Below are positions 34,841 through 42,775 of a stretch of 64,000 nt of DNA, piece by piece. Position 1 is the first letter of the stretch; the number at the start of each line of letters is the position of its first letter. The position numbers were made by a program, and so were the translations under genes. The stretch is from an uncultured Rhodopila sp. (lineage in GTDB: Bacteria; Pseudomonadota; Alphaproteobacteria; Acetobacterales; Acetobacteraceae): assembly GCF_903915725.1 (NCBI RefSeq), contig NZ_CAIWTY010000095.1, positions 48,182-112,181 of the forward strand. The letters run 5' to 3'. The notes below the pieces were generated by a model, which had not been told where the DNA came from, did no database searches, and saw only the letters and a list, made by a program, of their open reading frames with translations.

Positions 34841-35086
34841 ATGGCAGTAACAGACACACGCTTCGCGGAGTTCAGCGCGATCAAACTCAAAATCCCGGTC
34901 GAGGTTGAGGGCGTGCTGATGCCGGCCGGCGCCCAAGGCGTCATCATGGGGGTGTATGCGGATGGCCTTGCCTACGAAGTGGAGTTCGCATCGCCCCACG
35001 TGGTGCTGACAATCGAACAGGAAGACCTGCAAACGCGACCTTCGTGCCGGACGCCGATAATGCCCGGGTTGACCCGCGTAAGCTGA
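34841..35086 (+). CDS. DUF4926-like small protein, 81 aa
   Basis: AAGG lies eight bases before the ATG. The sequence FSAIKLKIPVEVEGVLMPAG, then AQGVIMGVYADGLAYEVEF, then VVLTIEQEDLQ matches the DUF4926 beta-barrel pattern found beside DUF6883-type or other toxin-antitoxin-like genes. No partner is visible. The C-terminal 15 residues look unrelated and may come from a frame change. Confidence 0.6.
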   Translation: MAVTDTRFAEFSAIKLKIPVEVEGVLMPAGAQGVIMGVYADGLAYEVEFASPHVVLTIEQEDLQTRPSCRTPIMPGLTRVS

Positions 35087-35125
35087 CTTAACCGCCCGGG
35101 AATTTAACCTCCGGCCGCGCCGCCT

Positions 35126-35384
35126 CGTCATGCCGGCGGAGGTCTGCATCCACACCTTTTGCCGGTGCACAGCAAGGCGTGGATGGCGGGCCTTCGCCCC
35201 ATAGGCGTTAAATTAGCGGTCCGGCGGCCGCGCTTTTCCCCGTCATGGTGCGCGGAGGCGCACCATCCACGCCGTGCGGTGCCGATTGCGGCAAAGGCGT
35301 GGATGCCGACCTTCGTCGGCATGACGAGGGACAATGCGATCGCCGCTGCACTATTTTAACGCCTATGGGGCCTTCGCCCGCCAT
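35126..35384. repeat. cluster of REP-like palindromic repeats
   Basis: At least four related units share CGTCATG..GCATCCACGCC or its inverse: 35126-35152, 35177-35212, 35241-35273 and 35297-35326. Each has an internal short hairpin (for example TGCCGACCTTCGTCGGCA). A 30-base arm at 35183-35212 is nearly the exact inverse of 35355-35384, except that the central CTTCG is itself reversed. There is no gene in 35087-35472 apart from these repeats. Confidence 0.75.
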
Positions 35385-35472
35385 GACGGTTGAGGCCAGT
35401 GTGCCGATGGATCAATCTCAAGGCGTCGCACCTTCCGGTGTTAACCACCGAAGCCAAAGGGGCTTGCGCACC

Positions 35473-36531
35473 ATGAACCCATCACCGGACCACCCCGTCG
35501 GCGACATGCTGCGCGAAACCGCGCATCGCCTGTTCCAGGCCCATTGCGACACGGCCACGCAAAGGTCCGCCGAACAGGGCGTGTGGCCCGCGGCGCTATG
35601 GGCGGCGATCGAGGATGCGGCCCTGCACCGCGCCCTGGTGCCGGAAGACGCCGGAGGCTTCGGCGTGCACATGACCGATGCGCTGTCCCTGCTGCGGGTC
35701 GCCGGAGCGCACGCCGTGCCGGTGCCGCTGGCCGAAACGATGCTGGCAAGCTGGCTGCTCGCCGGAGCGGGCATCGCGATTCCGGACGGACCGCTGTCCA
35801 TCGGCCCGGTGCGAGACGGCGAAACCCCGGAACTCACCCGCACTGCCGGCGCCTGGCACCTGATCGGCTCCCTGACCCGCATCCCCCGAGCCGACCATCT
35901 GGCCGTGCTCGCGCATCACGAGCACCAGTCCTTTCTGGCGCTTGCCGCCACGAACGCCCAATCGATCGAACCCGGGGAAAACGTCGCCCGGGAGCCGCGC
36001 GATACCGTCCGCTTGAACGGCCCCGTCATCGCCGCCGCCCCCGCCGCCATTACGCAACCGGCGCTGAAAGCCCTCGGCGCGGCGATGCGGACGCAGCAGA
36101 TCGCCGGCGCGCTAACCCGGCTGACGGAGCTGACCACGCAATACGCTCAGGACCGCGTCCAGTTCGGCCGCCCCATCGGCAAGTTCCAGGCGGTGCAGCA
36201 GAACCTCGCGGTGCTGGCGGGCCAGACCGCCGCCGCCGTGGCCGCGGCCGACATCGCCGCGGAGGCGGTAGCCGGCGGCATCAAGATCCTGCCGATCGCC
36301 GCCGCCAAGGCACGGGTGGGCGAGGCTGCCGGAATCGGCGCCTCCATCGCCCACCAAATCCACGGCGCCATCGGCTTCACCTTCGAACACAGCCTGCATT
36401 TCCTGACCCGCCGGCTGTGGTCCTGGCGCGACGAGTTCGGTAACGATGCCGCCTGGAACAGGCTGCTCGGTCAGCACATGGCGGACGCCGGGGCGGACCG
36501 CCTGTGGGCGGAGATCACCCGGGCCGGTTAG
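35473..36531 (+). CDS. acyl-CoA dehydrogenase
   Basis: 352 aa from ATG 35473 behind AAGGGG; the upstream frame runs into the repeats. The N-terminal helical domain (PAALWAAIEDAALHRALVPE, then DAGGFGVHMTDAL) and the C-terminal domain (YAQDRVQFGRPIGKFQAVQQ, later HQIHGAIGFTFEHSLHFLTR) fit the family. The middle beta domain is shorter than usual, so it may be the small subunit of a two-subunit enzyme such as pimeloyl-CoA-type dehydrogenases. It oxidises an acyl-CoA with FAD. It is convergent with the Crp/Fnr gene (4-base overlap). Confidence 0.8.
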   Translation: MNPSPDHPVGDMLRETAHRLFQAHCDTATQRSAEQGVWPAALWAAIEDAALHRALVPEDAGGFGVHMTDALSLLRVAGAHAVPVPLAETMLASWLLAGAGIAIPDGPLSIGPVRDGETPELTRTAGAWHLIGSLTRIPRADHLAVLAHHEHQSFLALAATNAQSIEPGENVAREPRDTVRLNGPVIAAAPAAITQPALKALGAAMRTQQIAGALTRLTELTTQYAQDRVQFGRPIGKFQAVQQNLAVLAGQTAAAVAAADIAAEAVAGGIKILPIAAAKARVGEAAGIGASIAHQIHGAIGFTFEHSLHFLTRRLWSWRDEFGNDAAWNRLLGQHMADAGADRLWAEITRAG

Positions 36532-37277
36532 GCGAACGCCTCGTCATGCACCTCATCCGGCACCGAGTAGTCGCGCAGCTTGGCGATATCGTGCAGGATC
36601 ACCCGCGCGCCATGCGTCTCAACGCCGAGTGAGCGCAACGCGGCAAAGGCGCGTGACAGGTTTTCCTGCCGGCAGCCCAGCCGCGCGGCCAGTAGCCGCT
36701 TGTCGAACGGCAGCCGCAGCGCCGTGGCGTTCGCTTTCGGCTCCTCCGACAGCGACAGCAGGTAGCAGCCCAGCCGCTGCGCCGTGGTCCGCAACTTCAG
36801 GTCACAGACCTGGCGCACCAGCGCCCGGAACTCCCGCGCCTCCGCCCGCAGCAGCGCGGTGACCAGCGACGCCTCCTGCGCCATCAGCGACAGCAGGCCG
36901 GTGGCTTCGATGCAGAGCACCCGGCTCGGCGTGATCGTCCGCACCGTCATCAGCCGCGGCAGCCGGGCCAGCAACGTGGCCAGACCGAGCGTCTCGCCCG
37001 TCCGGATCACGTCCACCACGGCCGTGGTTCCGTTCGGCGCCGTGTTGACGGCGGCAAGCTGCCCCTCCAGCACAATGAAAAGCTGTTCCGCTTCCTCGCC
37101 CTGATGCGCCAGCTCCATGTTTTCCGGGGCGATCACGATGGAACTGATCGCCGCGAGGCGGTCCGCTACCCGATCGTCGAGATCCTGGAGCAGCGGCGTG
37201 TTGCGCAGTGCCTTTGCCACGTTGGTGCTGTCGGGGTGGGAAGAAAGCGCCTGGGTAAGCATCATACGACTGGGCAT
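36528..37277 (-). CDS. Crp/Fnr family transcriptional regulator
   Basis: 249 aa. The cyclic-nucleotide-like sensor domain (FIVLEGQLAAVN near 67, GETLGLATLLARL near 94) is followed by a C-terminal helix-turn-helix whose recognition helix reads CRQENLSRAFAAL. ENLSR (205-209) is the E-x-x-S-R pattern by which Fnr/FixK proteins read TTGA half sites. There is no N-terminal cysteine cluster, so it is not an oxygen-sensing Fnr. A TTGA-N6-TCAA box lies 60-73 bases upstream of its start. Confidence 0.85.
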   Translation of the reverse strand: MPSRMMLTQALSSHPDSTNVAKALRNTPLLQDLDDRVADRLAAISSIVIAPENMELAHQGEEAEQLFIVLEGQLAAVNTAPNGTTAVVDVIRTGETLGLATLLARLPRLMTVRTITPSRVLCIEATGLLSLMAQEASLVTALLRAEAREFRALVRQVCDLKLRTTAQRLGCYLLSLSEEPKANATALRLPFDKRLLAARLGCRQENLSRAFAALRSLGVETHGARVILHDIAKLRDYSVPDEVHDEAFA

Positions 37278-37336
37278 AGGAAATTGTCCGCCTTTTCGCT
37301 AACGCGAAAGAAGAATTCCGCATGTAGCGGATGGAA

Positions 37337-37350
37337 TTGACGTCAATCAA
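37337..37350. promoter_or_regulatory. FNR/FixK-type binding box
   Basis: TTGACGTCAATCAA fits TTGA-N6-TCAA exactly. It lies between the divergent Crp/Fnr gene and the quinone oxidoreductase gene, 75 bases from the latter's start. It overlaps the palindrome ATTGACGTCAAT. Confidence 0.6.
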
Positions 37351-37402
37351 GCTATGGAGTGTCTGGCTCCTCCAGTTGCAAGATGCGTGTTACAATTCGT
37401 TA

Positions 37403-37412
37403 TTGACGTCAA
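37403..37412. promoter_or_regulatory. second TTGACGTCAA palindrome
   Basis: It repeats the ten-base core at 37337-37346, centred 66 bases away, and ends directly before the AGAGGAGG ribosome site of the oxidoreductase gene, so a bound protein could block translation initiation or transcription. Confidence 0.45.
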
Positions 37413-37424
37413 GAGGAGGTGCGG

Positions 37425-38399
37425 ATGAAGGCGATGCTGTGCGAACGGTTCGGCGGGCCCGAGGTTCTGGCCTTGCGCGACGTTCCGGACCCGCCCCCGC
37501 CCGGTCCCGGCGAGATCCAGCTGCGCATCGGCGCACGCGGCGTCCAATATGTCGACGTGCTGATGCTCGCGGGAAAATACCAGTTCCGTCCTGATCCTCC
37601 GTTCATTCCGGGCAGCGAAGCCGCCGGTCACGTTGTCGCAATCGGACCGGATGTAACCGGTTTCGCCGTCGGCGATGCGGTGATGTCGCGGCACACGCTA
37701 GGTGCATACGCAGAGCTTGGGAATGCGAAGGCAGAGCTGTGCGACACGGTGCCGGCGGGTTTGTCACTGGCCCAGGCAGGCGTTTTTCGCGGGGCATATA
37801 CGACTGCATATCATGCCTTGATCCAGCGCGGTCGGCTTAAGGAAGGCGAATGGGTGCTGGTGCATGGCGCGGCCGGGGGAATCGGCATCGCCGCGATCCA
37901 GGTTGCCAAGGCATTCGGCGCCACCGTCATCGCCACCGCGGGCAGCGAGGAAAAGCGCGCCGCCTGCCTGGAGGAAGGTGCGGACTACGCGATCGACTAC
38001 CGCTCGGGCTTCACCGATCAGGTGAAGCAACTGACGGGCGGGCGTGGAGTCGATATTGTCTACGACCCCATTGGCGACAAAGTGGCGGAGGAATCGCTGC
38101 GCTGCCTGGCGTGGTGCGGCCGGTTGCTGATCCTGGGCTTCCTGGGCGGCGGGCCGACCAGTATTCGCAGCAACTATCTGCTGATCAAGGGCATCGATGT
38201 CGTCGGCGTGCGCATCGGTGGGCTGAACGAAGCCAACCCGGGGCTGGCCATCGCCAACATGAAGGTGCTGCTTGCGCTGGCGGAACAAGGCAAGCTGCGG
38301 CCGCGGATCTCCCACACACTCCGGCTGGATCAGGCGGCCGAGGCGCTTCAGGCCGTGATCGATCGCCGCGTTATCGGCAAGGCGGTGCTGCTGAGCTGA
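37425..38399 (+). CDS. zinc-free quinone oxidoreductase (MDR superfamily)
   Basis: 324 aa from ATG 37425 behind AGAGGAGG. It opens MKAMLCERFGGPEVLALRDV, has PPFIPGSEAAGHVVAIGPDV near 60 and the cofactor fold VLVHGAAGGIGIAAIQVAKA near 140. No zinc cysteines are present, as expected for the NADPH:quinone reductase/acyl reductase branch. It reduces quinones or enoyl compounds with NAD(P)H. It is the first gene of a plus-strand run into CoA metabolism and is probably controlled from the 37337 and 37403 sites. Confidence 0.87.
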   Translation: MKAMLCERFGGPEVLALRDVPDPPPPGPGEIQLRIGARGVQYVDVLMLAGKYQFRPDPPFIPGSEAAGHVVAIGPDVTGFAVGDAVMSRHTLGAYAELGNAKAELCDTVPAGLSLAQAGVFRGAYTTAYHALIQRGRLKEGEWVLVHGAAGGIGIAAIQVAKAFGATVIATAGSEEKRAACLEEGADYAIDYRSGFTDQVKQLTGGRGVDIVYDPIGDKVAEESLRCLAWCGRLLILGFLGGGPTSIRSNYLLIKGIDVVGVRIGGLNEANPGLAIANMKVLLALAEQGKLRPRISHTLRLDQAAEALQAVIDRRVIGKAVLLS

Positions 38400-38464
38400 G
38401 CCGCGGTTGCCGGGCGCCCGGTTGCCGCATAACGTTCCTGCCAATGGATTGGAGGGAACCGAGA

Positions 38465-38875
38465 ATGGCGACACCCGGACGCGCCCTGCCGCAGCCGACG
38501 CCGGAAACGCAGCATTTCTGGGACGGCGCCAGGGCCGGGGAGTTGCTGCTGCAGCGCTGCGACGATTGCAGCAAAGTGTATTTCCCACCCCGGCCGTTCT
38601 GCCCGGCCTGCGCCTCCCGCCGCGTCTCCGTCGCCAAGGCCAGCGGCAAGGCGACGCTTTACAGCTATGTGATCCATCACCGTCCGGTGCCCGGTTTCAC
38701 CCCGCCCTACGCCATCGCCGTCGTCGAACTGGACGAAGGTCCGCGCATGATGACCAACATCGTGGAGTGTCCGCAGACGCCGGAGGCGCTGGTGCTGGAT
38801 ATGCCGCTGGAGGTCGTGTTCGAGCCGCAGACCGATTCGATCAGCCTGCCCTTGTTCCGCCCGGCGAAGGGCTGA
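38465..38875 (+). CDS. Zn-ribbon OB-fold protein (DUF35)
   Basis: 136 aa; GGAGGG precedes ATG 38465. The rubredoxin-like zinc ribbon uses Cys32, 35, 46 and 49 (RCDDCSKVYFPPRPFCPACA), followed by the OB fold (GKATLYSYVIHHRPVPGFTP, then PYAIAVVELDEGP). DUF35 proteins pair with thiolase-like partners as acyl-CoA binding subunits. The thiolase-like gene starts four bases after its stop, so the two proteins very likely form a complex. Confidence 0.88.
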   Translation: MATPGRALPQPTPETQHFWDGARAGELLLQRCDDCSKVYFPPRPFCPACASRRVSVAKASGKATLYSYVIHHRPVPGFTPPYAIAVVELDEGPRMMTNIVECPQTPEALVLDMPLEVVFEPQTDSISLPLFRPAKG

Positions 38876-38879
38876 GCCA

Positions 38880-40022
38880 ATGCCGCACAACACCGTCGCC
38901 GTCGTCGGCGCCGCCGAGACCACCGAACTGGGCGTCATCCCCGGCCTGTCGCAGATCGGCCTGCATGCCGATGCCGCATTGAATGCCATGGCCGATTGCG
39001 GCCTGAAGCCTGCCGACATCGACGGCATCGCCACCGCGAACGAAACGCCGGTGCAACTGGCGCATTACCTCGGCATCACCCCGACCTGGATCGACGGCAC
39101 CTCCGTCGGCGGCTGCAGCTTCATGATCCATGTCCGCCACGCCGCGGCGGCGATCGAGGCGGGGTTGGCGAAAACCATTCTGATCACGCATGGCGAGAGC
39201 GGCAAATCCCGTGTCGGGGCGCCGCCGCGATCGGTACATCCGGCCTCACTGAACGGGCAGTTCGAGCAGCCTTTCGGGCCGATGGGTCCGCCCAGCATGT
39301 TCACCATTCCGGTGCTGCGCTTCATGAAAACCTACGGCGTGACCGTGGAGCAGATTGCGCGGGTGGCCGTTGTGCAGCGGGAATGGGCGGGGAAAAACCC
39401 GCGGGCGACGTTCCGGTCGCCGATAACGGTGGATGACGTCCTGAATAGCCGGATGATCGCGTATCCGTTCCGGCTGCTGATGTGCTGTCTGGTGACCGAT
39501 GGCGGCGGCGCGCTAATCCTGACCTCCGCGGACCGCGCCAGGGATTTTCCCACGAAGCCGGTTTACATCCTGGGCACCGGCGAAAGCGCGGAAACCCCGA
39601 TGATCAGCCAGATGGAGGATTTCACCAGTTCCCGCGCCTTCCGCGTGGCGGGTCCGACGGCGTTCGGGGAGGCAGGGATCGCGCACAAGGACGTCGATCA
39701 TTTGATGATCTACGATGCGTTCGCACATCTGCCGATTTACGGGCTGGAAGATCTGGGTTTCGTTCCGCGCGGCGAGGCGGCTGCGTTCATCGGAGCGGGG
39801 AATACCGCTCCGGGCGGGTCGTTGCCTTTGAATACCAATGGCGGCGGGCTGTCGTATATGCACTCCGGCATGTACGGGATGTACGCCTTGCAGGAGAGCG
39901 TGCGGCAGATGCGCGGGATCGCGCCGGCGCAGGTTCCTGGCGCGAAGATTTCCGTCTGCCACGGCGTCGGCGGCATGTTCGCGGCATCGGGGACTGTTAT
40001 TTTCAGCAACCAGGCGCCATGA
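38880..40022 (+). CDS. thiolase-like protein (SCP-x/Ltp2 type)
   Basis: 380 aa. The fold is thiolase-like: VAVVGAAETTELG at the start, the nucleophile position in TSVGGCSFMIHVRHAAAAIE (Cys79), then HLMIYDAFAHLPIYGLEDLG near 270, NTNGGGLSYMHSGMYGMYA near 318 and CHGVGGMFAASGTVIF at the end. With the DUF35 gene just upstream it resembles thiolase or Ltp2-type aldolase pairs that split beta-keto or beta-hydroxy acyl-CoA. Which reaction it does cannot be settled here. Confidence 0.82.
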   Translation: MPHNTVAVVGAAETTELGVIPGLSQIGLHADAALNAMADCGLKPADIDGIATANETPVQLAHYLGITPTWIDGTSVGGCSFMIHVRHAAAAIEAGLAKTILITHGESGKSRVGAPPRSVHPASLNGQFEQPFGPMGPPSMFTIPVLRFMKTYGVTVEQIARVAVVQREWAGKNPRATFRSPITVDDVLNSRMIAYPFRLLMCCLVTDGGGALILTSADRARDFPTKPVYILGTGESAETPMISQMEDFTSSRAFRVAGPTAFGEAGIAHKDVDHLMIYDAFAHLPIYGLEDLGFVPRGEAAAFIGAGNTAPGGSLPLNTNGGGLSYMHSGMYGMYALQESVRQMRGIAPAQVPGAKISVCHGVGGMFAASGTVIFSNQAP

Positions 40023-41209
40023 GCCTGTTCACCGGGCTGAAAGTCATCGATTGCGCAAGCTGGATCGCCGGGCCGGCGGCGGCGACGATGCTGTCGGATT
40101 TCGGTGCGGACGTGATCAAGATCGAACCCCCGGGCGACGGCGATCCGTGGCGGGCATCCACGCCGATCCCGGGACGATCGGTTGATTACTACTGGCAGTT
40201 GACGTCGCGGAATAAGCGCAGCCTGGCTTTGGACCTGAAGCACCCGGAGGGGCAGGCCGTGCTGCACCGGCTGGTCTCCGGCGCTGATGTTTTCATTACC
40301 AACTTTCCGCTGCCCGTCAGGCACCGGCTGCTGATGGCGGCGGGGGATTTGCTGCCGCTGAATCCGCGGCTGATCTACGCGTCTTTCACCGCCTATGGAG
40401 AAGTAGGCGAGGAGGCCGCGAAGACCGGTTTCGATTCTACCGCGTATTGGGCCCGCACCGGGCTGATGGACATGGTGCGCGCCGATGCGGATACCGTGCC
40501 GTCGCGCTCGATGCCGGGCATGGGGGACCACCCGAGCGGCACCTCGCTCTACGCCGCAATAATCTCGGCGTTGTACCGGCGGGAAAAGACCGGCCGGGGC
40601 GGCGTGGTGCAATCGTCGCTGTTGCAGAACGGGCTTTGGGCGAATGGCTGCGCCGTGCAAACCCGGCTGTTCGGCGAACATGTGCCCATGCGCCCCCGGC
40701 GCGATGAGCCACCCAATGCGCTGGCCAACCATTACCGGACCCGCGACGGGCGTTGGTTCATCATGGCGCTGTATAACGAGCAGCGGCAGTTGCCGTCGTT
40801 TTTGTCGGCGATTGGACGCGCCGATTTGACGGCTGATGAGCGGTTCGCCACCCCGGACTCGCGCAAGCGGCACGCGCGCGAATTTGTGCTGATCCTGGAC
40901 GAGGTTTTCTCGCGCCGCGATCTTGCCGAATGGCGGACGATCCTGGATGGGGTCGGGGTGACGTTCGGGATCGTTGCTACGGTGGATGAGACGCTGGACG
41001 ACAAGCAGATGCGTCTGTGCGGAGCGCTGGCACCGTTTGCCGATGGCGGCGGGTTGACGGTGATGACGCCGTTTCACATCGACGGCATCGAGAAAGTTCC
41101 GGCTGCGCGGGCGCCCGCGGTTGGCCAGCACAACGCGGCGGTGCTGGCGGAGGCCGGATACAGTGCCGGCGATATCGAACGCCTGCGCGGCCTCGGCGTG
41201 GTAGCCTGA
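40019..41209 (+). CDS. CaiB/BaiF family CoA-transferase
   Basis: 396 aa; its ATG overlaps the thiolase stop (ATGA). It opens FTGLKVIDCASWIAGPAAAT, then MLSDFGADVIKIEPPGDGDP, followed by LTSRNKRSLALDLKHPEG, all class III CoA-transferase marks. A middle part with MPGMGDHPSGTSLYAAIISA lies near 160. It moves CoA between carboxylic acids. The tight coupling to DUF35 and thiolase genes suggests it activates the acid that this set then cleaves. Confidence 0.88.
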   Translation: MSLFTGLKVIDCASWIAGPAAATMLSDFGADVIKIEPPGDGDPWRASTPIPGRSVDYYWQLTSRNKRSLALDLKHPEGQAVLHRLVSGADVFITNFPLPVRHRLLMAAGDLLPLNPRLIYASFTAYGEVGEEAAKTGFDSTAYWARTGLMDMVRADADTVPSRSMPGMGDHPSGTSLYAAIISALYRREKTGRGGVVQSSLLQNGLWANGCAVQTRLFGEHVPMRPRRDEPPNALANHYRTRDGRWFIMALYNEQRQLPSFLSAIGRADLTADERFATPDSRKRHAREFVLILDEVFSRRDLAEWRTILDGVGVTFGIVATVDETLDDKQMRLCGALAPFADGGGLTVMTPFHIDGIEKVPAARAPAVGQHNAAVLAEAGYSAGDIERLRGLGVVA

Positions 41210-41214
41210 CCGCC

Positions 41215-41571
41215 ATGTTCGTTGCCGTTGCATTGCTGACGATTGCCGTGACGATCGGAGCCGGTCTGGCCCTGTGGCATTTGCGGGCGGACGGTGGACC
41301 ACCCGCGATGGTGGGACTGTTGCACGGTGTTATCGGGGCGACAGGACTTGGCGTGCTGCTGCTGGTGTTGCGCGGACCCGCACATGGTGTCGCAGCGGGA
41401 GTCGGGTCATTCGGCACAACGGCCGCGTGGCTGTTCGGTGCGGCCCTGGTGACGGGGATCGCGGTCCTGATGCGGCGGCGGCGGGCCGATGCGGTGATGA
41501 TCGCGATCCATTCGGGGTTGGCGATTACCGGCTATGTTCTGCTGCTGGCGTGGAATTCGCTGGGGTTTTGA
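41215..41571 (+). CDS. small membrane protein, 118 aa
   Basis: Four predicted membrane helices (VAVALLTIAVTIGAGLALW, VGLLHGVIGATGLGVLLLVL, TTAAWLFGAALVTGIAVL and IAIHSGLAITGYVLLLAW). HG and HSG histidines lie in helices 2 and 4, a pattern seen in small DUF-type membrane proteins with possible haem or metal ligands. It follows the CoA-transferase by five bases and is probably cotranscribed. Function unknown. Confidence 0.65.
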   Translation: MFVAVALLTIAVTIGAGLALWHLRADGGPPAMVGLLHGVIGATGLGVLLLVLRGPAHGVAAGVGSFGTTAAWLFGAALVTGIAVLMRRRRADAVMIAIHSGLAITGYVLLLAWNSLGF

Positions 41572-41584
41572 TTCGCTCCCGAGT

Positions 41585-42634
41585 CTAACCCACCGCCACC
41601 GAATAGATATCCTTCACCCCCGGCGGCAGCGGCAGCGCGTGCCAAGTCGCCCCGCCATCCTCGGTACCGTGAATTTCGCCATTGTAACGCGCCCCGATGA
41701 AGACGCGGTCGGGGTCGGTGTTGTGCAATGCCACCGACATGATCGTGCCGTGCACCTGCACCTTGTCGAAGCGCTTCCACGTCGCGCCCGTATCGGTGCT
41801 GCAATAGATCGCGCCATCCTTGCTCGCCGCGGCGACGCTAAGCGCGGCATATAGCGTCTTGCCATCCTGCGGCGACACTTTGATGTCGCGGGCATAGGTT
41901 GTCGGCGAGAACCGCCCAACCTCCATGTCGCGCCATATGCCGCCGGCATCCGCAGTTTTGAACAGACCCATGCGCAGCGCAACGATCACCGAGTCCGGCT
42001 CCGCCGGGCTGATGGCGATGGCGTGGCCGTCCAGCATGCCCTCATTGAATGTATCGCTGACGATCTTGCTTTGCAGATGCGGAAGCTGCGCCAGCCGGAT
42101 CAGGTCCTGGCTGCAATCCGTCCAGCTTTCGCCGCCATCGGTCGTGCGCATCACGCCGTTGACTTCCAGCGCCGCGAAAATCGTTCCAGGCTTGAGCGGG
42201 TGCTGCGCCATCCGCATCACCCGGCAGGCGAACGGCATGACCGCCCGATCCGGCATGCCGGGATTTGGCAGCGCACGCCAGGTCTCGCCGCAATCCTCGC
42301 TGCGAAAGACGCTTATCGGTGAGCCGCCCGCATAGATCAGGTTTCCGTCGGCGGCATCGACCAGGAATGACCAGATTTGGGTGCGTCCGGGAAAGTCGGT
42401 GCGCCGGAATGTCTTTCCGCGGTCGGTGCTGCGGTAGACACCGTCCGCCGTGCCGGCAAACACCACATCGGCATCGGCTGGATGCACGTTGACCGTATAG
42501 GCATCATGGTCCGAAAGAACATGCTCCCAGAGGCCGGTTTCCGCCTGTCTGCTGAAAACGCCGATGGCTCCTTGTTGGTCCGGCCTGCCGGCATAACCCG
42601 CGACGGCGGCATAGACGTTGGATTTGATCGACAT
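41585..42634 (-). CDS. BNR/sialidase-like beta-propeller protein
   Basis: 349 aa; GGGAGA precedes the ATG. Asp-box motifs of a beta-propeller repeat along the chain: VYRSTDRGKTFRR near 67, VFRSEDCGETWRAL near 109, VMRTTDGGESWTDC near 160, IYCSTDTGATWKRF near 275 and IHGTEDGGATWHAL near 325. There is no signal peptide and no clear sialidase catalytic set, so this is likely a cytoplasmic binding or uncharacterised glycosidase-like protein. Divergent from the TPP-enzyme gene. Confidence 0.78.
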   Translation of the reverse strand: MSIKSNVYAAVAGYAGRPDQQGAIGVFSRQAETGLWEHVLSDHDAYTVNVHPADADVVFAGTADGVYRSTDRGKTFRRTDFPGRTQIWSFLVDAADGNLIYAGGSPISVFRSEDCGETWRALPNPGMPDRAVMPFACRVMRMAQHPLKPGTIFAALEVNGVMRTTDGGESWTDCSQDLIRLAQLPHLQSKIVSDTFNEGMLDGHAIAISPAEPDSVIVALRMGLFKTADAGGIWRDMEVGRFSPTTYARDIKVSPQDGKTLYAALSVAAASKDGAIYCSTDTGATWKRFDKVQVHGTIMSVALHNTDPDRVFIGARYNGEIHGTEDGGATWHALPLPPGVKDIYSVAVG

Positions 42635-42718
42635 TGTCTTCTCCCTTTATGCCTCCACGCTACGCCGGTTTTACCAGAGCGGCCAAGTGCGCTAGCCTTG
42701 ACTGCAAGGAGGACCTTC

Positions 42719-42775
42719 ATGCCAAACGTGCCAGCGGACAAGTTGATCGAGATCGCCATAGACTTGTTGCCATGA
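42719..42775 (+). CDS. 18-aa leader peptide coupled to the TPP enzyme
   Basis: ATG 42719 has a near-perfect AAGGAGG six bases upstream. The product is MPNVPADKLIEIAIDLLP, and its stop overlaps the TPP-enzyme ATG (ATGA at 42772-42775). The TPP enzyme has no good ribosome site of its own, so it probably depends on translation of this leader. Confidence 0.5.
   Translation: MPNVPADKLIEIAIDLLP

Noticed and set aside
39737..41302. 521-codon minus-strand frame over the CoA-transferase
   Set aside because: No domain pattern; overlaps the thiolase-like and CoA-transferase genes, which have clear motifs.
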